From Oegoconia quadripuncta (taxonomy: Eukaryota > Arthropoda > Insecta > Lepidoptera > Autostichidae), in NCBI GenBank assembly GCA_949316235.1, contig OX438753.1, positions 21,322,801-21,386,800 on the forward strand: a stretch of DNA of 64,000 bases. The letters run 5' to 3'. Below the pieces are notes generated by a model that saw nothing but the letters and a program-made list of their open reading frames with translations, was not told the DNA's origin and searched no databases. Of this stretch, positions 32,770 to 42,700 are shown piece by piece. Every line of letters begins with the position of its first letter. The first letter of the stretch is position 1. Position numbers and translations under genes: made by a program.

Positions 32770-33280
32770 ACAGGAACAGGTTGTCAAATGTCAAATATAT
32801 GTATTTCGGTAGCATTATTTATTGGTAAAGCAATCTATGCGTATGCGCATGAGGATTCAAGCAATTCGTGACACCGAAATGCTTACTTAAATTAATGAAT
32901 AACTCTTAAACTACAGTGGCACAATTTTTTTCCTTCGGCCACTATTTCGCACTATTTCGACGCAGTTTTATGGCATTATCAAAATAAATGAATTCCACTC
33001 TGTGAATTTTAGAATCACGTACTCGTACATAGTTATACATGGCCCGAAGAAAGACAGATCACAATGATTTAAAACTCGTTTAACATTATATTTACTTTCT
33101 ATAATGTTCATTTGACATAATGAACAATAGGTCTGTGTAGTCATAAAAAAAATTACTAACACCCGAAAACATTACTATTCGAACTTAACCTCTGCTCTAG
33201 TTTTTGCCTGATTGTTGCAGCTCGCTTCGCTCGCTGCCCGCTCCGCTTCGCACGTGTTACTTGTTTGTTGTTGTATGAAT
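32770..33280. other. no gene recognised
   Basis: Mostly AT-rich. 33215-33262 has the CTCGCTTCGCTCGCTGCCCGC word common in lepidopteran repeats. 32960-33020 partly resembles 49120-49160 (AAAATAA.(A/C)(A/T)GAATTCCACT). Confidence 0.4.
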
Positions 33281-33284
33281 TTGA

Positions 33285-33530
33285 CGAAAAAACCAAACTA
33301 TGTCTAGTGAACATTATATGACACAAACGATAATTATATGAGCATTATGACTAGCGGTAATTATATGAAATGAACATTATAACAAATGATAATTATATTT
33401 AATAATTATTATGCCAAGTGTTGTTATAGCAAAGTAAGACACAACTTTATGCCTTTTGAAAATTATATCAAGTGAGTGTTATGTCTAATGAAATTATATT
33501 TTTTGTTACTATATCAAACATTACACACCC
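33285..33530. repeat. degenerate GAACATTATATG repeats
   Basis: About ten loose copies of ~20-25 bp alternating GTGAACATTATATGAC and GATAATTATATGA-like words. Too degenerate for exact unit boundaries. Confidence 0.6.
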
Positions 33531-33599
33531 CTTTCTCAAATAATCTTTACGAAGCAACAACAACAATAGGTACTGCTTCAACAACCGTGGTTAGTGGTT

Positions 33600-33830
33600 G
33601 ACCCACCTGTCACTTGATTGACGCACGTCCTTCTTGGTCGAACTTCACCGACCCTTTTATTCACGCTTTCATTTAATTATATTGCTATCGTAATCTCCTT
33701 TCATTCATTCGTTCTGTATGCCCAAACCACCTTAACATTCTTACTAACTATATCATCTTGCATGCCACACCTTTTGCTAATCACACAATTCTTTATTTTA
33801 TCATTCAAAGTCGCAGGTTTAGATACTTAA
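33600..33830 (-). pseudogene. LINE pol C-terminal remnant
   Basis: The minus strand carries, in broken frames, RWFGHTERMNERRL and VRPRRTCVNQVT, i.e. the same C-terminal segment as at 21814 (GRPRRTYVNQVT). Frames are broken. Confidence 0.45.
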
Positions 33831-33842
33831 TTATCTAGGTAC

Positions 33843-34075
33843 TAGCTCTCCGCCCGCGGCTTCGCCTGTGTGGAATAACTTTATCGCGGAAACGTGTTTA
33901 TCCCATGGGAACTACTCACTTTCCTATCCTACCCTATATTTTAATCCGAGGTAAGTTCTATCTATATACCAAATTTCATCCAAATCCGTTCATCTGTTTC
34001 GTCGTGATTGAGCAACAAACAATCAGACAAATAAACAAACATCCAGACTTCCGCATTTATAATAAGTGTTATTAG
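33843..34075 (+). repeat. CCCGCGGCTTCGCC interspersed repeat
   Basis: Second copy of the 22967 repeat, from TCTCCGCCCGCGGCTTCGCC to TTCCGCATTTATAATAAGTG. Confidence 0.8.
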
Positions 34076-34079
34076 AAGT

Positions 34080-34540
34080 TAAATTATACAAACAATGTAC
34101 CTATGTAAGTACATTTTTATTATAAAAAAAATATGTATTGGCAATTAATTCTCTATCACATTAGAGTGAGCGGGAGCTAAACGTTACCAAGGTCTAAGAA
34201 CATGTCACGATTTTGAATCATGTTTTTATTTCAATTGAGGTTTAAGGAAAAACTGCAAATGACTTGTTACCTACCAATATTTGTGGTTCATTGATAGGGT
34301 TCTGTATGCAAAATGGCTGACACAGCACAAATAATAAGAAGAATAATTTATTTCATCAACAGATAAAAGTAAGAGAATTCTTCAAGAAGCCCTTTTATGT
34401 AGATGAAGAAGAAGATAGAGAGAAGCATTATTTATATGCTACCTATAGATATTGTCGCGCGAACTTAACTTTTTAGCGCTTTTCTTAGTAGATATAACAG
34501 CGCCATCTCTTATAATCCTCGAGAACTAATAGGACTGCTG
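34080..34540. repeat. intergenic with a reversed piece of the 5100 repeat
   Basis: 34450-34545 (GCGCGAACTTAACTTTTTAG, AACAGCGCCATCTCTTA, TAATAGGACTGCTGAG) is the reverse complement of 5100-5205. The rest shows nothing. Confidence 0.5.
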
Positions 34541-34544
34541 AGAT

Positions 34545-34830
34545 TTCTTCCGTGGCTCAATGTAAACAATATTGGGTTTACGATTCGGAGGTACGATCCC
34601 CAGCGGGGTACATGTTTAAGTACTCGGTTTGGTTGGTGGTAGGGCATTTTAAATGTCCGCCTGGCTAGCTACCACTATCTTATCTAAATCTGCCGCCAAG
34701 CAGCAATGTTATGGCATTGTTGTGTTCCTGTTGAGTCAGTACGCTTCCACCTTCGACCTCATCTTCACTTAACATCAGGTGCGATTGAGGCCAAGTACCA
34801 ACCCGTTGTGCATAAAAAAAGAATAAATGG
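34545..34830 (+). mobile_element. SINE-C, B box damaged
   Basis: Head CCGTGGCTCAATGTAAACAA; the B box has lost bases (GGAGGTACGATCCCC). Body complete except a deletion around GTTGAGTCAGTACG. Ends CCCGTTGTGCATAAAAAA. Confidence 0.85.
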
Positions 34831-35084
34831 CCTAAACCAAAACAGCGTATAACGGAATTTGTTTTAGTCTGTGCTCACAACATAATAAAAATACAAGAAA
34901 AATATACAATATTGATTAAAATTATGAGTTTTACGACTAATATTTGTTATACTTAAAAGATGGTAGCATGTTTTATGGTCACTTTTCTGTGGTAAGTGAT
35001 ACATTTTTTACAATATAAATCAGCATTTGACACGACAGTTCGCGATCGTAGTCGATGTATGACTGAGATTGGTTCCAAACTCCC

Positions 35085-35335
35085 GTTTTTTTTTTATGCA
35101 CAAAGGGTTGGTACTTGACCTCAATCACACCTGATGTTCAGTGAAGATAAGGTCGAAGGGGGAAGCGTACTGACCCGGAAACCCCAACACATTTGGAGGA
35201 CTGGCTATATTATCTCTGTCAACCGGAACACAACCACCACCAACCAAACCGAGTACTTAAACATGTACTCCGCTGGGGATCGTACCTCCGAATCGTAAAC
35301 CCAATATTGTTTACATTGAGCCACGGAGGCGGTTC
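35085..35335 (-). mobile_element. SINE-C with internal deletion
   Basis: Starts TTTTTATGCACAAAGGGTTG at the 3' side and ends GAGCCACGGAGGCGG; the GCCGCCAAGCAGCAATG block is missing. Immediately followed by a MITE-G end (GTGTCACCAGCCGAAAAATT, 35350). Confidence 0.85.
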
Positions 35336-35339
35336 GTAA

Positions 35340-36055
35340 TTAGTAGTGGTGTCACCAGCCGAAAAATTTTGGACTTCCAATCGATTTTTTTTTTTAATTT
35401 TATATGCAGAGTTATTTTTTGCATCATCCAAGTGTGAGTATATGTTTGTTACCCTTCACAAAATTTCTTCAATTTTTGGTGCTAAATATTTGGGTGCTAG
35501 ACAGGACCTAGATTAACAAACAGGAAAAACTGTTTTCTGACCGATTTTGATTAAATGTTCCACACGAACCAAGTTTCAGCTTACTAACACGCTGGGCTAT
35601 TTCGGTGACTTCGTTCCGCCGAGCTTTCTTATAAAGTCCATAGTGAGAGACCACGTTGCAGTTTCGTCTTTAAGCACTGAGGTATTTTGGACGAGTCAAC
35701 ATTGCGAAGTTTCCCGAACGCTGCCGATCCGAATTGCATTCGGTTTTGCGTCTTTTTCTCGGAGTTGGCCTTAGATAGGTAATTCTCTGTAATGTTACAC
35801 AAATTTTTACTTACTTAGTTAACTCACGTACTTGTGGTTTTCCTTATTATTGTTAGTTATTCATCTTTGGTTTGTTATTTTATGATGCACTTACATTAAT
35901 ATTTAGATACTCCCAACCCGCATTGTGAGTAAACAATATTAAGGTTGAATATACGCTATGTATTGTGTCGTTATATGTAAATTTAGAGTATCTATATTTT
36001 TTCTAGCACAATTCCATAACAATAACATAAAAATAAATTAATTAAAAAAATAAGA
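35340..36055. repeat. intergenic; part of repeat I
   Basis: 35930-36020 is the reverse complement of 51615-51715 (AACAATATTAAGGTTGAATA, AGAGTATCTATATTTT, GCACAATTCCATAACAATAA). The 75-codon frame at 35547-35774 has no recognisable domain. Nothing else noted. Confidence 0.45.
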
Positions 36056-36059
36056 AAAT

Positions 36060-37165
36060 ACAGGCATGCAGATTTCCTCACTATGTTTCCCTTCACCGTT
36101 TAAGAGCAGTCTGATAAATGCACATAAGTAATTACATTTAAAAACTCATTGGTACATCCCAACAAATTGGGAGACCGCGACTTAACCGCTGAGCCACCGA
36201 CGCTATACCAATAATTAACTAGTTAATAATAATAAGATCTACTGAGATCGCGTGCTTCATCTTCGGCCACATCGTCACTTCCCATCAGGTGAGATTGTGG
36301 TCAAACGAGTACCCAGTAAAACAAAAAAAAAAAAGAACATCATTAAAAATACTTTTAAAGCAAGCCTTTTATTATTTTTATTTAATACTTTTAAATTAAA
36401 TTTATAAACTCATTGGTACATGGCCTGGCTGGGAATCGAATCCGGGCCTTCCAAATTGGGAGAGCGCGTCTTAACCGCTGAGCCACCGACGCTCCTGCAT
36501 GCCTGAGTAATAAAAATTCAAAGGCATATGAAGTCCCCAACGTGGCGGACTATTGCCCATACATTATACGAGACAAGGCCTATATCCCAGCAGTGGGATG
36601 TTTACGGGTTGATGATGATGATGATCTATCCAGTGACTACATTATTCGTATTAGTTTTTAACTGATTTCTAGGTAAAGAGAAAAGATTCTGAATTCAAGG
36701 CTTATGATGTTATTTTACCCGATTGCGCTGTTTTTGGGTGTAAGTATTAATGCGTTTGTTACTATGAATTTCACTAGATAAGATAACGTTTTTCAATAAA
36801 ACAATGAAAATTTAATGAATAAAACTATTTAAGCATTCGTTTCCTATTCAAAATAAGAAAATGTAACCCCTATTAAATGATATAACTTATCATTATCATC
36901 AGCCCGTAAACATCCCACTGCAGGGATATAGGCCTACCCTCGTATATGAGGGAGTATGGGCAGTAGTCCACCACGCTGGCCCAATGCGGGTTGGGGACTT
37001 CACATGCCTTTGAATTTTTATTTCTCAAGCATGCAGGTTTCCTCACGATGTTTTCCTTCACCGTTTAGGAGCTGTCAGATAAATGCACATAAGTACTTAA
37101 ATTAAATTTAAAAACTCATTGGCTCAAATTGGGAGCATTTTAGCCGCTGAGCCACCGACGCTCCA
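36060..37165. mobile_element. cluster of SINE-D and LINE ends
   Basis: Three minus-strand SINE-D pieces (36060-36208, 36390-36505, 37030-37165) share GTCGGTGGCTCAGCGGTTAA at the head and, in one, the B-box-like GGATTCGATTCCC. Between them, 36505-36630 and 36880-37030 are mutually inverted LINE ends: CCCAGCAGTGGGATGTTTAC with a GATGATGATG tail, and the complement. Related bits at 46590-46720. No gene. Confidence 0.7.
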
Positions 37166-37179
37166 TGTAACTTATATCT

Positions 37180-37565
37180 TACTACAAATTGAAAATTTAG
37201 ATAACCTTTGAGAAAACAAGCTATTACTCATCCAGATGAACAAAACTTAATACCTTATATTTAATATTTCAACCAACTGCCATCAAACATGGCTAAGAAA
37301 CTATTTCTGAATTTAATCTTGAATATAAAAAAATATATAATTTAGAAAACTATATATTATCATCCAATACAAAAAACTATGAAAAAGCTAAGTCTTCATA
37401 AAACATAGCTAAAAAAACTGACCCCTCGTGTAGGCTTCAGTTTAAGAGAAACCGCATTCAAATCGGACTAAGCATTACTGACATACGTCCGGACAAAGAC
37501 TGAACACACAACACCGTCAAACACATAATGCCTGTCGTTTACTATCGGGGGTTAAAAAATTGAGA
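37180..37565 (+). repeat. family-E repeat
   Basis: Good copy of the terminal half: CTGACCCCTCGTGTAGGC, ACCGCATTCAAATCGGACTA, CGTCCGGACAAAGACTG, CACCGTCAAACACATAATGC, ending GGGGGTTAAAA. This is the sequence amplified in the 30490 array. Confidence 0.75.
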
Positions 37566-37794
37566 AGTTTTTGATATGACGAGCGATTGTTTATAAACAA
37601 ACCTCGAAGTGACTAAGATAATTCATAAGATAAGATAAGTCATTCTAAGTAAATAAATCCTAGCGCGTTGCCATGCAGCCATTCTTTTAAAATTTATTAT
37701 GTTAGTGTATTATTGACTTAGTATTGAATACTTTTTTATGATTAACTGGATACGCGTTTAACCATAATCTCACCTGATGGAAAGTGACCATGTA

Positions 37795-38000
37795 GCCTAA
37801 GATGTGGCACGCGATCTCAGTAAATGCCTATTCACCCTGCTCTTGAAGATCCCAAAGTTGTAGGATTCAGGAGAGACTGACGCCGGAAGGGAGGTCCATG
37901 CCTGGGCTGTTTGTAATATGAATGAAGAGACCATCCGCTTAGTGAGAATCATACTTCAAACTTCAAGCATTTATCTCAACGTTAGATACATGATATCATT
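37795..38000 (-). pseudogene. LINE pol C-terminal fragment
   Basis: Same family as 44800-45040: on the minus strand, the sequence corresponding to W..LP...F......GIFK..VN+HL, visible as CTCTTGAAGATCCCAAAGTT and GACGCCGGAAGGGAGGTCCA on the + strand. Broken. Confidence 0.55.
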
Positions 38001-38269
38001 TGTTGAGTGTCAATTTAAATCTACTGGAAATAAAAAAGGTTTATTGCATTTAACTGTCAGTCGGTATGTCCAAGCTACTACCGCTTCGGAAAGGAAATCA
38101 TCTGTGAAAAAAGAAGCGGCGCAAGAAACCCACAGGATCATTGTTGTCCTTTTATTTTAAATAAAGTATACAACTAATACAATTTTATAATTTTTGGGGC
38201 TGGTCGAAGTACACCAATTGTAATAACCTTTTTTGCTAATGTTATTTTGACATGATCTTTAAATATATT

Positions 38270-38605
38270 CTTAGATTAATGATATTCGGTGAAATGTTCG
38301 GTATGTTAACTACATATGGATGGAATCCCTCTCCACGCCCGAATGTCAAAGGACATGCATGCATCCTGTAAAAGACAGAGAGACAGGCGACCTTGCGACG
38401 GTGTTGGAGACTCTGCAACGAGCGAGTCTTTTGGTACGTCATTCGCCGAATCGAATGCAACCAGTTGGTACTTGGCTGAACCATCCCAATGGTGACAGCA
38501 GTATTACAAGCACGAGCGGACCTGAACCTGGTAAAGTACCAAAAGCTGTTTCGGCTAAAATATCGCCTGACCTTGAGAAGAATGCCAATATTCTTAGCTG
38601 CTGTT
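38270..38605 (-). pseudogene. LINE pol fragment
   Basis: Minus frame includes KTRSLQSLQHRRKVACLSVF, YRMHACPLTF and [14 protein letters not shown], the segment just before the C-terminus in the same family as 44800. Two + and - ORFs overlap it; neither is a host gene. Confidence 0.6.
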
Positions 38606-38609
38606 TTAG

Positions 38610-39356
38610 GGTTATCCATAGCTCGGGAACACATATCTGTATTCATCATATAAACATATAGCGTAACATACCATAACATATAGCGGGATTCGAGCCCGCG
38701 ACCTTTTGGTTTAGTAGTCAGAGTTTCTAACCACAACACCAAACAGGACCCCGATTCTCGTGCGTTCGAGATTTCACTGTCGATAGACATTGGTATAACT
38801 ATCTCTTTCGTACTAATAAGGGCGTGCAAAAGTGACAAACCTATGGATGTCTATCGACCGTAAATGTCGAACGCGCGAGAATCGGGGTCCAGGCCCAGGA
38901 CCCCTATTCTCGCACACTCGACATTTGTCTATCGATAGACATTGGCATGTCTATCTCTTTCACACTTATATGCGTGTGTAAAAGTGACAAACCTATTGAT
39001 GTCGTTCGACATTGAAATCTCGAGTATGTGAGAATCAGGCTCCAGGACCCGAGTATTCTCACATACTCGAGATTTCAATGTCGAACGACATCAATAGGTT
39101 TGTCACTTTTACACACGTATATAAGTGTGAAAGAGATAGACATGCCCATGTCTATCGATAGACAAATGTGGAGTGTGCGAGAATAGGGGTCCAGGGCCCT
39201 GATTCTCGCGCATTCGACATTTCAATGTCGAACGACATCAATAGGTTTGTCACTTTTACACACGTATATAAGTGTGAAAGAGATAGACATGCTAATGTCT
39301 ATCGATAGACAAATGTCGAGTGTGCGAGAATAGGGGTCCAGGTCGTAATAACAATG
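38610..39356 (-). mobile_element. SINE-A interrupted at its 5' end by a MITE array
   Basis: Minus-strand SINE-A with B box GGATTCGAGCCCG-type at 38690 and A-box side ACCAAACAGG at 38738-38747. The final CAGGTCGTAATA of the SINE reappears at 39339-39350, after the array, as in the intact 22680 copy (CAGGTCGTAATG). The array therefore sits in the CAGG near the SINE's end. Confidence 0.8.
38746..39339. mobile_element. four tandem ~146-bp palindromic MITEs
   Basis: Units 38746-38890, 38898-39043, 39045-39192 and 39194-39339, separated by CAGG-type junctions. Each has inverted ends of the form GGACCCC(T/G)ATTCTCGC... and its complement, with inner blocks CTATCGATAGACATTGG, ATCTCTTTC and AAAGTGACAAACCTAT. 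Orientation is > > < <. Units 2 and 3 are near-perfect reverse complements, giving a possible hairpin with ~145-bp arms. No ORF. Confidence 0.92.
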
Positions 39357-39495
39357 TCTACATTTTTATAATAAGGTTCCGGTAGACATACAAAATGGCC
39401 TATAAAACTACTATTAAGCAAAAACTGCATGCCACAGGCTATTATAAAATTTCTGATTATCTATAGATGACAAGAATGCGTGGACATGAACCGCT
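39345..39495 (+). pseudogene. LINE pol C-terminal fragment
   Basis: ATAATAAGGTTCCGGTAGAC, TATTATAAAATTTCTGATTA and the closing GCGTGGACATGA match the end of the 11335 ORF in broken frames. It lies just upstream of the serpin promoter. Confidence 0.6.
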
Positions 39496-39578
39496 CGGCG
39501 ATATCCAGTCTATTATTTTCTTTTTTATTGACTAAAATAGCATCAAATTACTTGACCTAATACTGTTGCTAGGATCAG

Positions 39579-39586
39579 TATATAAG
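39579..39586 (+). promoter_or_regulatory. serpin TATA box
   Basis: TATATAAG about 122 bp upstream of the serpin ATG. Transcription would start near 39610, leaving a 5' UTR of about 100 bases. The ATG context (CACAAACATGA) is normal for insects. Position and sequence are seen; the start site is inferred. Confidence 0.65.
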
Positions 39587-39707
39587 TGCCGTCACCCATT
39601 TTATATTGTCTCGAGTCGTAAAAATTTCTTATAAAACAAAATCACTTTACATAAACTGGTTAGTTGAGTGCTGACCGTCGCAAGCGCAAGGAGTCACGGC
39701 CACAAAC

Positions 39708-39726
39708 ATGAAGATCGCTATAGCCA
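39708..39726 (+). CDS. serpin coding exon 1
   Basis: ATG and six codons (MKIAIA) plus one base of a split Ile codon, ending A|GTGAGT at 39726/39727. Starts the signal peptide. The very small exon makes it easy to miss; it is supported by the in-phase join to exon 2, which completes a classical hydrophobic leader. Confidence 0.88.
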
Positions 39727-42700
39727 GTGAGTTTTAATTAGTTTTTTTCCTCTTATCTTGTGACAAGCGTGTGTCGAAATTATTTTCGTGATTTACACAG
39801 TGTTCTTAATGTTTATACGATACGATTCAAATTGTTAAGTTAAAATTACCCACAAAAGTTAGTACCTACAGAAAGTAGTTATTCGTTTGAACAATAACCA
39901 ACTCCCGGCAGTGACTCCAGCTCTTCTTTTCGTTTTTCGAAGTTAAGTAACATTTTAATACGAATGTTTCCGTGCTTGGAGGGCACGTTAATTAATCAGT
40001 TGTGTTTTCAATTGAAGGCAGTCGTTAAGCCAAGTCAGTGGCCTACCGGGCGGCTTAAAAACACTGAATGTAAGGCCACTAGTCTGACACAATCCACTAT
40101 TCTGGTCCCGTGCGCCTCTCCCAGTATATTCCTGTGCTCCAACAGTCGGGATATGTAAGGCTGATACATTAAAATTGCCTTTAAATAAATTTAAAGCAAT
40201 CATAAAACAGAAATTATTAGCAAAAGGCTCAAATCACTGACTATTTGAATGATAAGCAAGCATGGACATAGCTGTCTTATTATTCATATAATTATCAAAT
40301 CACAAATTGTAACCCATAATCTGTTTAAAAGAGCAACCCTAGAGTTTCTTGCTCGTTCTTCTCTGGGGAGTCAGCTTTGTGAATGAGCAGTAAATTTAAA
40401 TGTAATATTAATAGTGACGTTTTCAAGTGATAATTTTATCCCATGAAATAAAATATTTTCATTTGATTTGAAAACCTTTCTTATTAATTAATAATTGTAG
40501 TATATTTCATTCATAGTTATAGTAATTATAGTTATATACCTACTCATATAATAACAATGGAGTAAAATACATTGTTCAATAAACAAATGTTGTCGTTTAG
40601 AACTGTTAATTGGAAATTCCGTTATGGACAATTTATTACACACCGAGTTGCACTACTTGGAATTCCTTCAAACACTATATCTACATGATGAAATTTAATT
40701 CATGTAATTTCTGTTTACTGGCGACTATATTTCAGAACATATGTAAATAGGTGAGCTTATCTCTAAAGAGATCTCTTCCATCCAACCCTACTGGAGGTTA
40801 GAAATGTTACACTTGACTCCACTCCGGATTACGAACAACTTTCCAGTAGAAACCATAGCCGAATTCGATCAGAAAATTTTCAATTACCAAATAAGTCCAA
40901 TAATTTTCGCGCTGAATTCAGCTATGGTTCCTAATGGATAGTTGTTCTTGATCAGGAGTGGAGTCACCAGCCGAAAATTATTGGACTTCCATACTCAAGG
41001 TGGTTTTTTTTTTTTTTTTATTAAAAGTAATTTAAATCTCCACAGACACATGGTCCGTGCTCTTGTTTACAAAAATATAATTTATAAATGAACTTGTTTC
41101 TTTTTACATTTTATACTCTAAAGACTACGACTATGCTTAAATCTAAAACAGTGAGTTCTTGTTCTTTATGTATATATATCTTCCCTTTGTCATATTCTTA
41201 TTATTATTATTTTTAATTATTTCTATGATGATTACAACTGATTACAATTCAAGGGGAGGTGCGTTTTTTAACTACGGGAGTGAGTACAATGGCAGTGATA
41301 GAATAATCTTGTATAATCTTGTATGCTTGTCATGGACTGTGCCTCGTTATTGGAGGTTCTGACTTCCTCCCTCTCCAAACCTTTTCAGCTTTTCCACGAC
41401 CGCTGTGTCACGATGGCGTACTATAGGTGGTTTAAGAATGGTTTACTATGGATGGGTATTCGAGAATTTTTTGATCGAATTCAACTATGGTTCCTTGAGG
41501 AAAGTTATTCGTAATCTAGAGTAGCGCCGCCAGTTAATGGGAATTATATTAATTCTAATTCACCCTACATGACGACGGCTCTGTTTGGTGTAGTAGTTAG
41601 TAACTCTGCTGCTATACCAAAAGGTCGCGGGTTCGAATCCCGCTAGGGGCATATGTTTGTATGATGAATACGGACATGTGTACACGAGTTATGGATGTTT
41701 TTCATTTATATATGTATTTATTTACAAAAAAAAATGTATTTGTGTAGTGTATCAACCATCTTTTTTTTTTTTTTTTTTTTTTTACCAGGAGAAACGCTCA
41801 TGCTTATCCGCCCTCCTCGGGGGAGGGGGGCGGATTATGTCGGACTCCGGCACAGAAGGTGCCGGCCTACCGACTAAAAACTCCTGGGTGTTCCCTCGCG
41901 CGCGCCGTTGACGGCGTGGCCACGGGTACCATCTGGTATTCGTCCGCAGCCACGCCAGCGCGGTGCCCGCCGCCAGGACAAAGCGGCGGCAGGCCCACCT
42001 CTGGGCTGGAGCAGGGAGGAATCGCCTGGTCCAGCCACCTCTAGAAGGCGCGCGGAAAACACCGCGCGCGCCTTCTCGCGGGGCCTATGTGTGGGCGGTG
42101 ATCCCCCCGGATCGCCACCCACGGCCCCGCAGGGTAGGGGGGCAGAGGATCGCCTATCATTAAAGATAAGCTCTCCTCCGGGCCCCCCATGCGGCTGCAT
42201 CTCCCCTCGCTCTGCGAGTGACCTCGCAAAGAGAGAGGACCGCTTTCCACGGCCTCTCCTTGGCGTCCGCAGCTCGAACCTGGCTGCGGCCGGCAAAGAG
42301 TGGCCGTCCCGCACGGCTACGACCTCTCAGCAGAGAGGTCGTCCCCTACCATAGCGGCCTGCAACAGCGGGAGGCCCGGAGAGGAGGCGGGGGAAAACCG
42401 CCCCCCCAACCCTCCCGCCGTCTCCCCCTGCGAGCAGAGGGAGAGGGCCGCTTCCCACGACCTCTCGTCGACGGCCGCAGCCTTAGCTGCAGTCGTCAAG
42501 GAGAGGTCGCCCAAGTGCTGCAGACGATTCCACGGCGTCCCCTGCCCATATGGACATATGGGCATTCCTCAGGGAGCGCCGCTTCCTCGCCGCAGCCCGC
42601 TGTGGTGGAATTCGCCCTCCACCATCCCTAGTCGCTCCACTCCCGAAAACGAATTTTCGGGAGTGGGACGACGAGGGCATCTCGGCGCCGAGGCGGGCCT

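Noticed and set aside
38242..38838. 198-codon minus ORF
   Set aside because: A chance fusion of a LINE pol fragment, a SINE-A and one MITE unit.
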